8,197 nt of DNA from contig JAGMES010000181.1 of assembly GCA_023128035.1 (NCBI GenBank), positions 1 to 8,197 of the forward strand, in the 5' to 3' direction. The first letter of the stretch is position 1; each line of letters begins with the position of its first letter. The notes below the pieces were generated by a model that saw nothing but the letters and a program-made list of their open reading frames with translations, was not told the DNA's origin and made no database searches. Source of the stretch: Halanaerobiales bacterium (lineage in GTDB: Bacteria > Bacillota_F > Halanaerobiia > DY22613). The position numbers and the translations under genes were made by a program. Shown in pieces: positions 1-6,436 of the stretch.

Positions 1-19
1 CAGCTTTAGCTGAACGAGT

Positions 20-1966
20 TCACTGTACAGGAATTAAGATAATCTGGTCTGGGAAGATAAGATCTGGGTTTATTAAATTATTGAATTTAGCAAGAGTTTG
101 CCAGGTAGTTTGGAATTTTTCAGCAATCTTCCAGAGATAATCATTAATCTTTACAGTATAAGTTTGACCTAGTTTGCCTTCAGCTTTTAATTCGATAACA
201 TTCAAAGCTACGATATTTGGAGTTCTACCATCTTCAGTAAAAGGAATGGTGATTTCGCCTTTTCGTACCATTGTGAAGATGATTTCTTTATATGGGCTTT
301 CCAAATCTGCACCAATAATCTTCCAGTTGTTATCAATTTCAGGATTAAGAATTCCGTTCTTTTCTTCTTGTAAATATCTAATGATCAAGTCACGTACTCG
401 ACCATCATCTTGATATTTTTCATAAGAATCAAAGTACTTATCTTCATCTTTGACAAAGCCTTCTTTTAGCAATGTTCCGAAACGATAATTATTGATTGCT
501 AATTTGTACACTTGATCATCTTGAACAGATTTTTCGTTGAACTTGAGATTTGTCACTCTATTACCAGCATCTTTAGAGATATCAACATCATATGTAACCC
601 CAGCGAACATATCATAGTTATAAGCTCGAACTTTAGGATTAAAGCTAACAGTGATATCTCCTGGTTTATAAGTATTGTAATAATTCATTGACCATTCCAT
701 ATATGCTTTTAGGTTCTTACCAGTGATTTTTACACCAATAAGGGTATTATCATATTTATAAATATAAGCTGCATCTTTTTTCTTAAATGGACCTTTTTTC
801 AAGTTGGAGCCAATGTTGAATAAAGCTGCTGAGGCGATATCAGCATCAGCATAGAACATTTGAACTGTATTAATTATATCTATTACTGCAGTATCTTGAA
901 TTTGAGAAGTAGGTATAGTTGTTACTTTATCTTCACCAGTTATGTAGTCTACTCTATCTATAAAATCAGCTGTAACTTCTCCAACTACTTTATTAGCTTC
1001 AGCTAAACTTGCCTTATGAACGCTGGCGAATTTGTTGAGAAGTTCTTGATCAGCGTCTACTGGTTTTGTTTCTAGGTTAGTCGTTGTTACACTCTCAATT
1101 GTCCAGACATCACCAGATTTGCTAAGTTTAATTTCTGCTTTACCTAAAGCTGCGCCAAATTGACCTGGTTCAATGATTTTTACTCCATTTACTTCTTTGT
1201 CATCAAATTTTGCGTGTTTGTGACCAGTGTAGATTACGGAAAATTCAGGACAAGCGGTTGCAACAGCATTAGCTCCGTCTGTTTTAGTATATTCAGAAGT
1301 ATCAGACATATGGAAAACACCAACTAACACATCATATTTGCCTTCCAATTCTTTAACAACTTTTTTGGCTTCCTCAACAGGATCTACAAAGGTTAATCCT
1401 TTAAAATGATCAGGGTTGCTAGCTTCCCATTTTGGAATATGAGGAGTAATAAGACCTACGATAGCAACTCGAACACCATTTCTATTGAAAATAGCGTAAG
1501 GCTTTACATAACGGGTTCCATCTTCTTTATAAATATTTGCAGCTAAAACATTTCCATTAAAGGCTGCAATATTTTTGTTTAAAAAGTCTAATCCATAGTT
1601 GAATTCGTGATTTCCAAGGGTCCAGGTATCATATTTTATATAGTTGAATACTTGGATCATTGGGTGAACAGGATCATCATTAAATAAATCTGCGAGATTA
1701 TCCTGTAGAAGGTCACCTGCATCAACTAAAATTGCTTCTGGATTTAAAGCCCGTTCTGCTTTGATTAAAGTCTGGATTTTTGCTAAACCAGCGTCAGAGT
1801 CATTAGAATCAGTAGCATAGTAATAAGGATAAATCCTTCCATGCAAATCAGATGTACCTAAAATCGTAATAATCTGCTCTTCTGTAGCAAGAGAAGGTAA
1901 AACAATTACCACCAACATCGTCAAAACCAGCATAAGTACAAAAAGCTTTTTCTTTAGTCTAGTCAT
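20..1966 (-). CDS. Secreted 5'-nucleotidase / 2',3'-cyclic-nucleotide phosphodiesterase family protein with C-terminal LysM domain
   Basis: This 648-residue protein is probably an extracytoplasmic metallophosphoesterase that removes phosphate from nucleotides (UshA/CpdB/YfkN family). The N-terminus is a signal peptide: basic residues 3-7, a hydrophobic core at about 8-23, and a likely cut after SLA (25-27). The calcineurin-like domain shows the metal-binding motifs in order: SDLHG (D40, H42), DAGD (D85), GNHE (118-121), H219 and GHKH (248-251). The 5_nucleotid_C domain follows at about 325-560 and includes a YDNTL motif, the counterpart of the usual FDNTL. Residues about 597-648 form one LysM module (YTVKINDYLWKIAEKF...), which binds peptidoglycan and should hold the enzyme at the cell wall. 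The ATG start has AAGGAGG seven to eight bases upstream and a good promoter. It is transcribed divergently from the arsR-like gene. Family and location are well supported; the substrate (5'-nucleotide, cyclic nucleotide or another phosphoester) cannot be told from sequence. Confidence 0.93.
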   Translation of the reverse strand: MTRLKKKLFVLMLVLTMLVVIVLPSLATEEQIITILGTSDLHGRIYPYYYATDSNDSDAGLAKIQTLIKAERALNPEAILVDAGDLLQDNLADLFNDDPVHPMIQVFNYIKYDTWTLGNHEFNYGLDFLNKNIAAFNGNVLAANIYKEDGTRYVKPYAIFNRNGVRVAIVGLITPHIPKWEASNPDHFKGLTFVDPVEEAKKVVKELEGKYDVLVGVFHMSDTSEYTKTDGANAVATACPEFSVIYTGHKHAKFDDKEVNGVKIIEPGQFGAALGKAEIKLSKSGDVWTIESVTTTNLETKPVDADQELLNKFASVHKASLAEANKVVGEVTADFIDRVDYITGEDKVTTIPTSQIQDTAVIDIINTVQMFYADADIASAALFNIGSNLKKGPFKKKDAAYIYKYDNTLIGVKITGKNLKAYMEWSMNYYNTYKPGDITVSFNPKVRAYNYDMFAGVTYDVDISKDAGNRVTNLKFNEKSVQDDQVYKLAINNYRFGTLLKEGFVKDEDKYFDSYEKYQDDGRVRDLIIRYLQEEKNGILNPEIDNNWKIIGADLESPYKEIIFTMVRKGEITIPFTEDGRTPNIVALNVIELKAEGKLGQTYTVKINDYLWKIAEKFQTTWQTLAKFNNLINPDLIFPDQIILIPVQ

Positions 1967-2002
1967 TTGAAATCCTCCTTTTTAAATTAGTGTGCAATAT
2001 TT

Positions 2003-2031
2003 ATTATACTTTAGTTTATATGGAATATCAA
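2003..2031 (-). promoter_or_regulatory. Sigma-A-type promoter for the LysM nucleotidase gene
   Basis: Read on the minus strand, TTGATA (2031-2026) is followed after 17 bases by TATAAT (2008-2003). That is five of six and six of six matches to the housekeeping consensus. Transcription would start near 1996, giving a leader of about 30 bases with the ribosome-binding site AAGGAGG just before the ATG at 1966. Confidence 0.75.
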
Positions 2032-2093
2032 TAAAATTTACCAAACTTTTAAGATTATTTTGCATATTAAAAAATTTTTTTGAAAAAAAGTTG

Positions 2094-2122
2094 TTGATTT
2101 TTTTTGTAAATAAGTATATACT
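2094..2122 (+). promoter_or_regulatory. Promoter of the arsR-permease operon
   Basis: TTGATT (2094-2099), 17 bases, then TATACT (2117-2122) is a good sigma-A-type promoter. The -10 box lies inside a run of 8-base tandem repeats (2116-2139) that is the best candidate operator. A repressor bound there would block RNA polymerase, as expected for an autoregulated ArsR-family operon. The gene's ribosome-binding site, AAGGAGG, is at 2151-2157. Confidence 0.6.
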
Positions 2123-2139
2123 AATATACGAATATAGTG
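2116..2139 (+). repeat. Three tandem 8-base repeats, candidate ArsR operator
   Basis: The three units are ATATACTA (2116-2123), ATATACGA (2124-2131) and ATATAGTG (2132-2139). The block also contains ACTA (2120-2123) facing TAGT (2135-2138), a short inverted repeat. ArsR/SmtB dimers normally bind AT-rich imperfect palindromes overlapping the promoter, so both position and composition fit. Binding itself is inference. Confidence 0.4.
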
Positions 2140-2164
2140 ACTTTAATTGAAAGGAGGAAAATGA

Positions 2165-2530
2165 ATGAAAATTAATGACATTATTGAATTCACCAAATGT
2201 TTTTCCAATGAATCTCGATTGAAAATAATTAAATTATTAGCAGAGAAAGAGCTATGTGTTTGTGAATTAGAGGCTATTACTGGTCAAACTCAATCAAGTA
2301 TATCACAACATTTACGGATTCTCTTTCAAGCTGGATTGGTAGAAAAAAGACGGGATGGTCAGTGGATTTATTATAAACTGAATCATGAAAGCTTTAGAGA
2401 AAATTTAAAGGGGATAGAGGAATTTGTTACTAGTTCCTTAATTGAACTTCCAGATCTCCAGGAAGAATTACTACGGTTTCAATCTTTAGAGCAGAATGAA
2501 CTGGTTCGAAAATGTAAGGGATTATGTTAA
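2165..2530 (+). CDS. arsR: ArsR/SmtB-family metalloregulator (arsenic-type sensor)
   Basis: A 121-residue winged helix-turn-helix repressor of the usual ArsR length. The DNA-recognition region is TGQTQSSISQHLRILFQAGLV (about 39-59), followed by a beta-hairpin wing (KRRDGQWIYYKL). The helix before it carries ELCVCEL (C31, C33), the As(III)/Sb(III) sensor motif of E. coli-type ArsR. The third cysteine of the E. coli CxCxxC arrangement is replaced by E36. Extra cysteines lie at C12 and near the C-terminus (C117, C121). When metalloid binds, such proteins leave the DNA. The start has AAGGAGG seven bases upstream; an out-of-frame ATG at 2161 leads only to a four-codon frame. It sits 57 bases before the permease gene, which it very probably controls together with itself. 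The family is certain; arsenic as the inducer is likely but inferred. Confidence 0.9.
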   Translation: MKINDIIEFTKCFSNESRLKIIKLLAEKELCVCELEAITGQTQSSISQHLRILFQAGLVEKRRDGQWIYYKLNHESFRENLKGIEEFVTSSLIELPDLQEELLRFQSLEQNELVRKCKGLC

Positions 2531-2536
2531 TTTTTT

Positions 2537-2569
2537 ATTAATCATATTAGAATATAATAATATATTAAT
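2537..2569. repeat. AT-only inverted repeat between arsR and the permease gene
   Basis: ATTAATCATATTA (2537-2549) can pair with TAATATATTAAT (2558-2569), with one bulged C and an 8-base loop, directly in front of the permease ribosome-binding site. It could be a second regulator site or a weak RNA hairpin. In sequence this rich in A and T it may also be chance. Confidence 0.25.
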
Positions 2570-2572
2570 TTG

Positions 2573-2578
2573 AGGAGG
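2573..2578 (+). promoter_or_regulatory. Ribosome-binding site that fixes the permease start at GTG 2588
   Basis: AGGAGG at 2573-2578 lies nine bases before GTG 2588-2590. The longest reading of the frame begins at a TTG at 2570, but that reading would translate the ribosome-binding site itself as Arg-Arg, so it is not credible. Confidence 0.8.
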
Positions 2579-2587
2579 TTGTTAAGG

Positions 2588-3535
2588 GTGTTACAGTGGT
2601 TTGCGGATTTTGTAGTATATAATTTATTTAATATTGCTGAGGGAAGTAAGTTAGGGGATGCTATCAATTTTTTTATTTATGATTCGTTAAAAATTATTAT
2701 TTTACTATCATTTATGATTTTTGTAATTTCTATTCTGCGTAGTTTTTTTCCACCTGAACGGGCCAGCCAACTTTTGAGTGGTAAGAAACTATTTGTTGGA
2801 AATGTGATGGCTTCAGTACTAGGTGTTATTTCACCTTTTTGTTCTTGTTCAACAGTACCTATCTTTATTGGATTTGTTGAATCTGGAATTCCATTGGGTG
2901 TGACATTTTCTTTTTTGATAACATCACCTATTGTAAATGAGATTGCCTTAGTGATGTTATTTACTCTCTTTGGTTGGAAGATTGCAACATTGTACCTCAT
3001 AAGTGGTATGTTAGTAGGGATTGTAGGTGGAATTATCATTGGGAATTTGAAACTTGAAAAAGAAGTTGAAGAATATGTATATGAGATCAAAATGGGGGAA
3101 AGACATATAGAAAAGATGACATGGCAGCAAAGATTTGTGTTTGCTAAAGATGCTGTAGTGGATATTGTCAAACGAATTTGGATATATGTCTTGATTGGTA
3201 TAGGAATTGGAGCTTTAATTCACGGTTATGCCCCTGCGGAGCTTTTAAGTCGCTATGCTGGCGAGAATAATCCTTTTGCAATTTTTGTGGCTGTTGTTTT
3301 GGGAATCCCTTTGTATTCAAATGCAGTTGGAACAATTCCAATTATTCAAGCATTAATCGGGAAAGGTGTAGGAGTGGGAACAGCACTAAGTTTTATGATG
3401 GCTGTGGTTGCTCTTTCACTTCCAGAGATGATTATCTTGCGTAAAGTTATTAAACCAAAGTTGATTGGTATCTTTGTAGCGATCGTTGGAGTTTCTATAA
3501 TTTGTGTAGGTTATCTGTTTAACATAATTTTATGA
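2588..3535 (+). CDS. ArsP/UPF0718-type permease, probable metal(loid) or organoarsenical exporter
   Basis: An integral membrane protein of 315 residues counted from the GTG start. Hydrophobic segments occupy most of its length in two halves joined by a charged cytoplasmic linker (KLEKEVEEYVYEIKMGERHIEK, then a WQQRF stretch). The first half holds the family hallmark PFCSCSTVPI (C85, C87), followed by SFLITSPIVNE. The second half has the matching GIPLYSNAVGTIPI repeat and ends with SLPEMIILRKV. These mark the predicted-permease family (DUF318/UPF0718, ArsP_1), whose studied member ArsP exports trivalent organoarsenicals. The CxC pair could bind a thiophilic metalloid. The gene follows an arsR-like gene in the same direction, and no arsenate reductase or ArsB/Acr3 pump is nearby, so this permease is the likely effector. 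The family is firm; the substrate is inferred from the regulator. Confidence 0.85.
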   Translation: MLQWFADFVVYNLFNIAEGSKLGDAINFFIYDSLKIIILLSFMIFVISILRSFFPPERASQLLSGKKLFVGNVMASVLGVISPFCSCSTVPIFIGFVESGIPLGVTFSFLITSPIVNEIALVMLFTLFGWKIATLYLISGMLVGIVGGIIIGNLKLEKEVEEYVYEIKMGERHIEKMTWQQRFVFAKDAVVDIVKRIWIYVLIGIGIGALIHGYAPAELLSRYAGENNPFAIFVAVVLGIPLYSNAVGTIPIIQALIGKGVGVGTALSFMMAVVALSLPEMIILRKVIKPKLIGIFVAIVGVSIICVGYLFNIIL

Positions 3536-3654
3536 TTAACCCACAAAAAGTAGTCGCACAAGAGCTTGCATACCATATAAAGTACTGAAATGGCGAAGTC
3601 AGTACTTTATATGGTATGCAAGTGCGACTAAAATACTTTTTGTGATCGAATCAT
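3532..3654. repeat. Long imperfect foldback (inverted repeat), possible MITE-like element or large terminator hairpin
   Basis: Paired arms, from outside in, are: ATGATT (3532-3537) with AATCAT (3649-3654); CACAAAAAGTA (3542-3552) with TACTTTTTGTG (3634-3644); GTCGCAC (3553-3559) with GTGCGAC (3622-3628); and a perfect 23-bp stem, 3566-3588 with 3599-3621, around a 10-base loop. Unpaired bits are a 6-base insertion on the left (3560-3565) and a 5-base one on the right (3629-3633). The left end overlaps the permease stop codon. As RNA it would end or insulate the arsR-permease transcript; as DNA it resembles a small non-coding foldback element. No clear target-site duplication is visible. Confidence 0.75.
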
Positions 3655-3687
3655 CTATCAATCTGCACTTTTTAGAACTATTACTTA

Positions 3688-3693
3688 TATAAT
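3688..3693 (+). promoter_or_regulatory. Possible -10 element for the CotS-PHP-CotS operon
   Basis: TATAAT at 3688-3693 lies about 40 bases before the first gene's start. The bases at the expected -35 spacing (around 3664-3670) do not resemble TTGACA. The promoter could therefore be weak, activated, or read by a sporulation sigma factor. I cannot match it convincingly to a SigE, SigF, SigG or SigK consensus. Confidence 0.3.
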
Positions 3694-3717
3694 ATATTAA
3701 TGAAAGTACGCACACAG

Positions 3718-3724
3718 AAAGGAG
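3718..3724 (+). promoter_or_regulatory. Ribosome-binding site that fixes the first CotS-like start at ATG 3733
   Basis: AAAGGAG at 3718-3724 is eight bases upstream of ATG 3733. The earlier in-frame ATG at 3700 sits right after the TATAAT box and has no Shine-Dalgarno sequence. Confidence 0.75.
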
Positions 3725-3732
3725 TGGAGAGC

Positions 3733-4746
3733 ATGGATCATGATCTACTGCAAAAGATCGAAACCCTCTATGGAATCCGAATTTTTTCAACTAAAAAAGT
3801 GCGGGATATTTTTCACTTAATAACAGACCAGGGAGATTTATGTTTAAAATCAGTAGATTATAATTTAAAAAAATTCCGCTTCATTTATCACGCAATAGAT
3901 CATCTAAATAAAAACGGTTTCCAGCAAATTCCTGCTTTTATACATACTCTTACTGGTGATTCATATTTTTCTTATAATGATCTAACCTACTTTATCTCTG
4001 AGTGGATGGATGGCCGAGAAGCTGATTTTAAGAATTTAGCAGATCTAGAGATATCGCTAATAGCATTAGGTAAATTGCATCGAACATCTAAAGGTTTTCA
4101 GCCACCATCGCATATAAAAATCAAAAGTCGTTTAGGAAAATGGCCAGAACGATTTAAAGATCGAGTCGATGATCTACATAAGTTTAAAGAAATAGCTTCT
4201 CAAAAAACAGAACCTACTTCATTTGATGAATATTTTTTAAAACATGTGGATGAAAAAATTTCGGAAGGGGAAATGGCACTTCAAATTTTAGAGGAATCAA
4301 ATTATGACAAAATAATGAAAAATGCAAAAAAAGAAGGTAGTTTATGTCATAATGATTTTGTTTATCATAATGTTCTAATTGATGATTCGATACCTACAGC
4401 ATATATTGTTGATTTTGATTACTGTCGTCATGATATTCGGATCTATGATCTGGCCCGTCTGATTCGTCGAGTAATTAAGGAGAAAAAAAATCATAAAGAT
4501 CTCTTAGATGTGATCCTTTCTGCTTATAATTCAGAATTCCCCTTAATAAATGATGAATATCCGATTTTAGCTGCTTTTATTCAATTTCCTCAACGATTTT
4601 GGCGTTTGTCTAATCGTTATTATAATCAAAAACGAAACTTGTCAGATAAAAGATTTTCTTCTCAGCTAAAAGATGCTTTTAGACGAGAAAAAAGATTAAA
4701 ATCATTAGTTAAGGAGATTTTACACTATGAAAAAAATCAATCTTGA
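3733..4746 (+). CDS. CotS/YutH-family spore-coat-associated kinase-like protein (first paralog)
   Basis: A 337-residue protein of the aminoglycoside-phosphotransferase / CotS fold. Visible kinase landmarks are a lysine in the N-lobe strand (LCLK, K39), the catalytic-loop motif H-N-D-x4-N (H206, D208, N213) and the metal-binding DFD (D227-D229). These residues suggest a working phosphotransfer site. CotS relatives in Bacillus are spore coat or spore-assembly proteins of unknown substrate. The frame is open back to an ATG at 3700, but AAAGGAG (3718-3724) eight bases before ATG 3733 makes 3733 the likely start. Its length then equals that of the paralog at 5341. The 3' end overlaps the PHP gene by 20 bases, so the two are co-transcribed and probably translationally coupled. 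A role in the spore coat is inferred from family only; a small-molecule kinase is the alternative. Confidence 0.8.
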   Translation: MDHDLLQKIETLYGIRIFSTKKVRDIFHLITDQGDLCLKSVDYNLKKFRFIYHAIDHLNKNGFQQIPAFIHTLTGDSYFSYNDLTYFISEWMDGREADFKNLADLEISLIALGKLHRTSKGFQPPSHIKIKSRLGKWPERFKDRVDDLHKFKEIASQKTEPTSFDEYFLKHVDEKISEGEMALQILEESNYDKIMKNAKKEGSLCHNDFVYHNVLIDDSIPTAYIVDFDYCRHDIRIYDLARLIRRVIKEKKNHKDLLDVILSAYNSEFPLINDEYPILAAFIQFPQRFWRLSNRYYNQKRNLSDKRFSSQLKDAFRREKRLKSLVKEILHYEKNQS

Positions 4747-5344
4747 TTTACATATTCATTCAATATATTCTGGTGAAATGTTAACCCCTAAGGAGATTGT
4801 CGCTAAAGCAAAAAAAAGAAATCTACAGATCATTGCCCTTACCGATCATAATTCAGTAACTGGAGTCGCAGAATTTTTGAAAGAAGCTGAAAAAGTAGGA
4901 TTGCCAGCATTTTATGGGGTTGAATTCACCACGTTAATGAATGGTCGGGTCATACACATTCTAGGTTATAATATGGATTTAAATGATAAGTCTATTCAAA
5001 AATTATTAAAGATAAGTGAAGACCATCTTCCTAATGCAGAGAAAGTCATAGAAATTATACGTAAAGCTGATGGTTTTCCAGTTTTATCTCATCCAGAATT
5101 AACAGATGTTACCTTTGCGGAAGTTCTACGATTCTATGGACGGGGTTTAAAAGGGATTGAGGCATTTTGTCCAAATCAAGACCCCGAATCTTATCTAGAT
5201 TGGGCCAAAAAATTAAAACTTGCGGTTACTGCTGGAACAGATTATCACAGTATTTCAGATAGGTCTAATTACTCCATCGGCATCGAAATAACAGAACCAT
5301 TACCTGAAGGAGTATATCTCTACACTGGAGATATACCCATATGA
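4727..5344 (+). CDS. PHP-domain metal-dependent phosphoesterase
   Basis: A 205-residue PHP-fold hydrolase with a complete set of metal ligands in order: DLHIHS (D7, H9, H11), TDHN (D40, H41), GVEF (E66), HILGY (H77), LSHPE (H122) and GTDYH (D172, H174). This pattern matches the stand-alone PHP group that includes TrpH/YciV (nucleotide and RNA phosphoesterases) and histidinol-phosphatase relatives. At 205 residues it is shorter than TrpH-type proteins (about 280-290), apparently because the helical insert is reduced. The start has AAGGAG ten bases upstream, inside the end of the first CotS-like gene. Its stop overlaps the next start as ATGA. The family is certain; the substrate is unknown. Being translated between two kinase-like proteins suggests it acts on the same phosphorylated compound or pathway, which is inference. 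Confidence 0.9.
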   Translation: MKKINLDLHIHSIYSGEMLTPKEIVAKAKKRNLQIIALTDHNSVTGVAEFLKEAEKVGLPAFYGVEFTTLMNGRVIHILGYNMDLNDKSIQKLLKISEDHLPNAEKVIEIIRKADGFPVLSHPELTDVTFAEVLRFYGRGLKGIEAFCPNQDPESYLDWAKKLKLAVTAGTDYHSISDRSNYSIGIEITEPLPEGVYLYTGDIPI

Positions 5345-6354
5345 GGAACTTACCAGAATATGATCAAGATAAATTAATCCAACTTATTCAACGAGGTTGG
5401 GGATTAAAAATTCTTAAGATTACCCCTTTTCGGCATGTATACCGTTTGGAAACCAATCTAGGAATTCGATTTTTCAAACCTTTTCATTTAGATGAAGCAA
5501 AATTACAACTCATCGCTGCTGCCAAAGAACATTTAATTCAAAAAGGATTTACCCAATGTATTCCTTTCATCTCAACATTAGATGGAAAACCATATTTGCG
5601 TCACGGAAAACAGCTCTTTTATCTAACAAAATGGCAAGAAGGCCACCCGTGCAATTATGATAATCCCTTTGAATTGCGAAAAAGTATCAAACTCTTTGCA
5701 AAATTCCATACCGCAGCCAGAGAATTTTCTTCACCAACTAAGATACCTGATTATCTGGGAGAGTGGCCAAATATTTTTCAAGAAAGGTTTGATGACTTAA
5801 AAAAATGTCGTGAAACTGCTTTAAACCATGCACAATCATCTTGCTTTGAAAAATTTTTTCTCAATAAAATTGATTTTTATATCTCTGAGGGAAAAAAATC
5901 TATTGCTCTTCTCTCTGAAAGCCAATACCATAGTGTAAGTAAACTTGCTAAAAAAGTGTTTCCATTTTGTCATCACGACCCAGTTCATCACAATATTCTG
6001 ATCAATGGATCAAACCAAACTGTACTTATTGATTTTGATTATCTGATCCAGGATCTTCATCTACATGATTTAGCAAGTCTTATCATCAGAAACGGAAAAT
6101 CTTCCAAATGGAATCTTAAACGCTGTGAATTTATTTTGAAAGCATACTATGAAACTCTACCAGTAACATGGAATGAATTAAAAATCATTCAGGCTTTTAT
6201 CACCTTCCCTTATGATATATGGTTTTTAGCTAGAGCTCGATATATTGAAAAGAAACCTTTGTCATTGAATTATTGTATTAAGGAACTAGAAAGAAAAACT
6301 CGGTTTGAGAATGAGCGACAAGTTTTTCTTCATAAATTTCTTGACTTAATGTAA
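5341..6354 (+). CDS. CotS/YutH-family spore-coat-associated kinase-like protein (second paralog)
   Basis: 337 residues, the same length and fold as the protein at 3733. Landmarks are FFK (K46) in the N-lobe, H-H-D-x4-N (H211, D213, N218) and DFD (D231-D233). Shared blocks with the first paralog include GKWPERF/GEWPNIF, ISEG, CHND/CHHD and YHNVLI/HHNILI, so the two arose by duplication but are now well diverged. Its ATG overlaps the PHP stop codon (ATGA), the classic arrangement for coupled translation. It is the last gene of the operon, and a strong terminator begins at its stop codon. Its function is probably in spore coat or cortex assembly by family, with an unknown phosphoryl acceptor. 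Both paralogs keep the catalytic residues, so neither looks like a plain pseudokinase. Confidence 0.8.
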   Translation: MRNLPEYDQDKLIQLIQRGWGLKILKITPFRHVYRLETNLGIRFFKPFHLDEAKLQLIAAAKEHLIQKGFTQCIPFISTLDGKPYLRHGKQLFYLTKWQEGHPCNYDNPFELRKSIKLFAKFHTAAREFSSPTKIPDYLGEWPNIFQERFDDLKKCRETALNHAQSSCFEKFFLNKIDFYISEGKKSIALLSESQYHSVSKLAKKVFPFCHHDPVHHNILINGSNQTVLIDFDYLIQDLHLHDLASLIIRNGKSSKWNLKRCEFILKAYYETLPVTWNELKIIQAFITFPYDIWFLARARYIEKKPLSLNYCIKELERKTRFENERQVFLHKFLDLM

Positions 6355-6390
6355 AATCCCCACCTAGTTTTAGTAAGTGGGGATTTTTTT
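6355..6390 (+). terminator. Intrinsic terminator of the CotS-PHP-CotS operon
   Basis: AATCCCCAC (6355-6363) pairs with GTGGGGATT (6377-6385) around a 13-base loop, and the RNA then runs into seven U residues (6384-6390). It directly follows the TAA of the second CotS-like gene. The A residues before the stem also allow it to act on the opposite strand. Confidence 0.9.
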
Positions 6391-6410
6391 ATTTATCGGA
6401 TAATATATGA

Positions 6411-6416
6411 TATAAT
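6411..6416 (+). promoter_or_regulatory. Probable -10 box of the LysE-family gene
   Basis: TATAAT at 6411-6416 follows the terminator. The -35 region overlaps the terminator's T-run (TTTATT at 6388-6393, 17-base spacing) and is a weak match. A start about seven bases downstream, near 6423, would place the ribosome-binding site GGAGGTG (6424-6430) at the very 5' end of the mRNA, leaving almost no leader. An overlapping GATAAT at 6399-6404 is an alternative -10. Confidence 0.4.
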
Positions 6417-6436
6417 ATACTTCGGAGGTGTAATCC

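Noticed and set aside
174..413. Plus-strand open frame of 79 codons
   Set aside because: It lies wholly antisense inside the nucleotidase gene, which has clear motifs throughout, and it has no credible family or ribosome-binding site.
2677..3171. Minus-strand open frame of 164 codons
   Set aside because: Antisense to the permease gene; its sequence is a low-complexity mirror of membrane-segment codons with no recognisable domain.
3532..3654. Foldback as part of a CRISPR array or a tRNA-like element
   Set aside because: There is only one inverted pair with no repeated unit and spacer, and no tRNA arm consensus.
3661..3733. A sporulation sigma-factor promoter (SigE/F/G/K) for the CotS-PHP-CotS operon
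   Set aside because: Tempting given the gene content, but no pair of boxes with correct spacing matches a consensus well enough to claim.
3599..3790. Minus-strand open frame of 63 codons
   Set aside because: It spans the right arm of the foldback and the start of the first CotS-like gene; no family resemblance.
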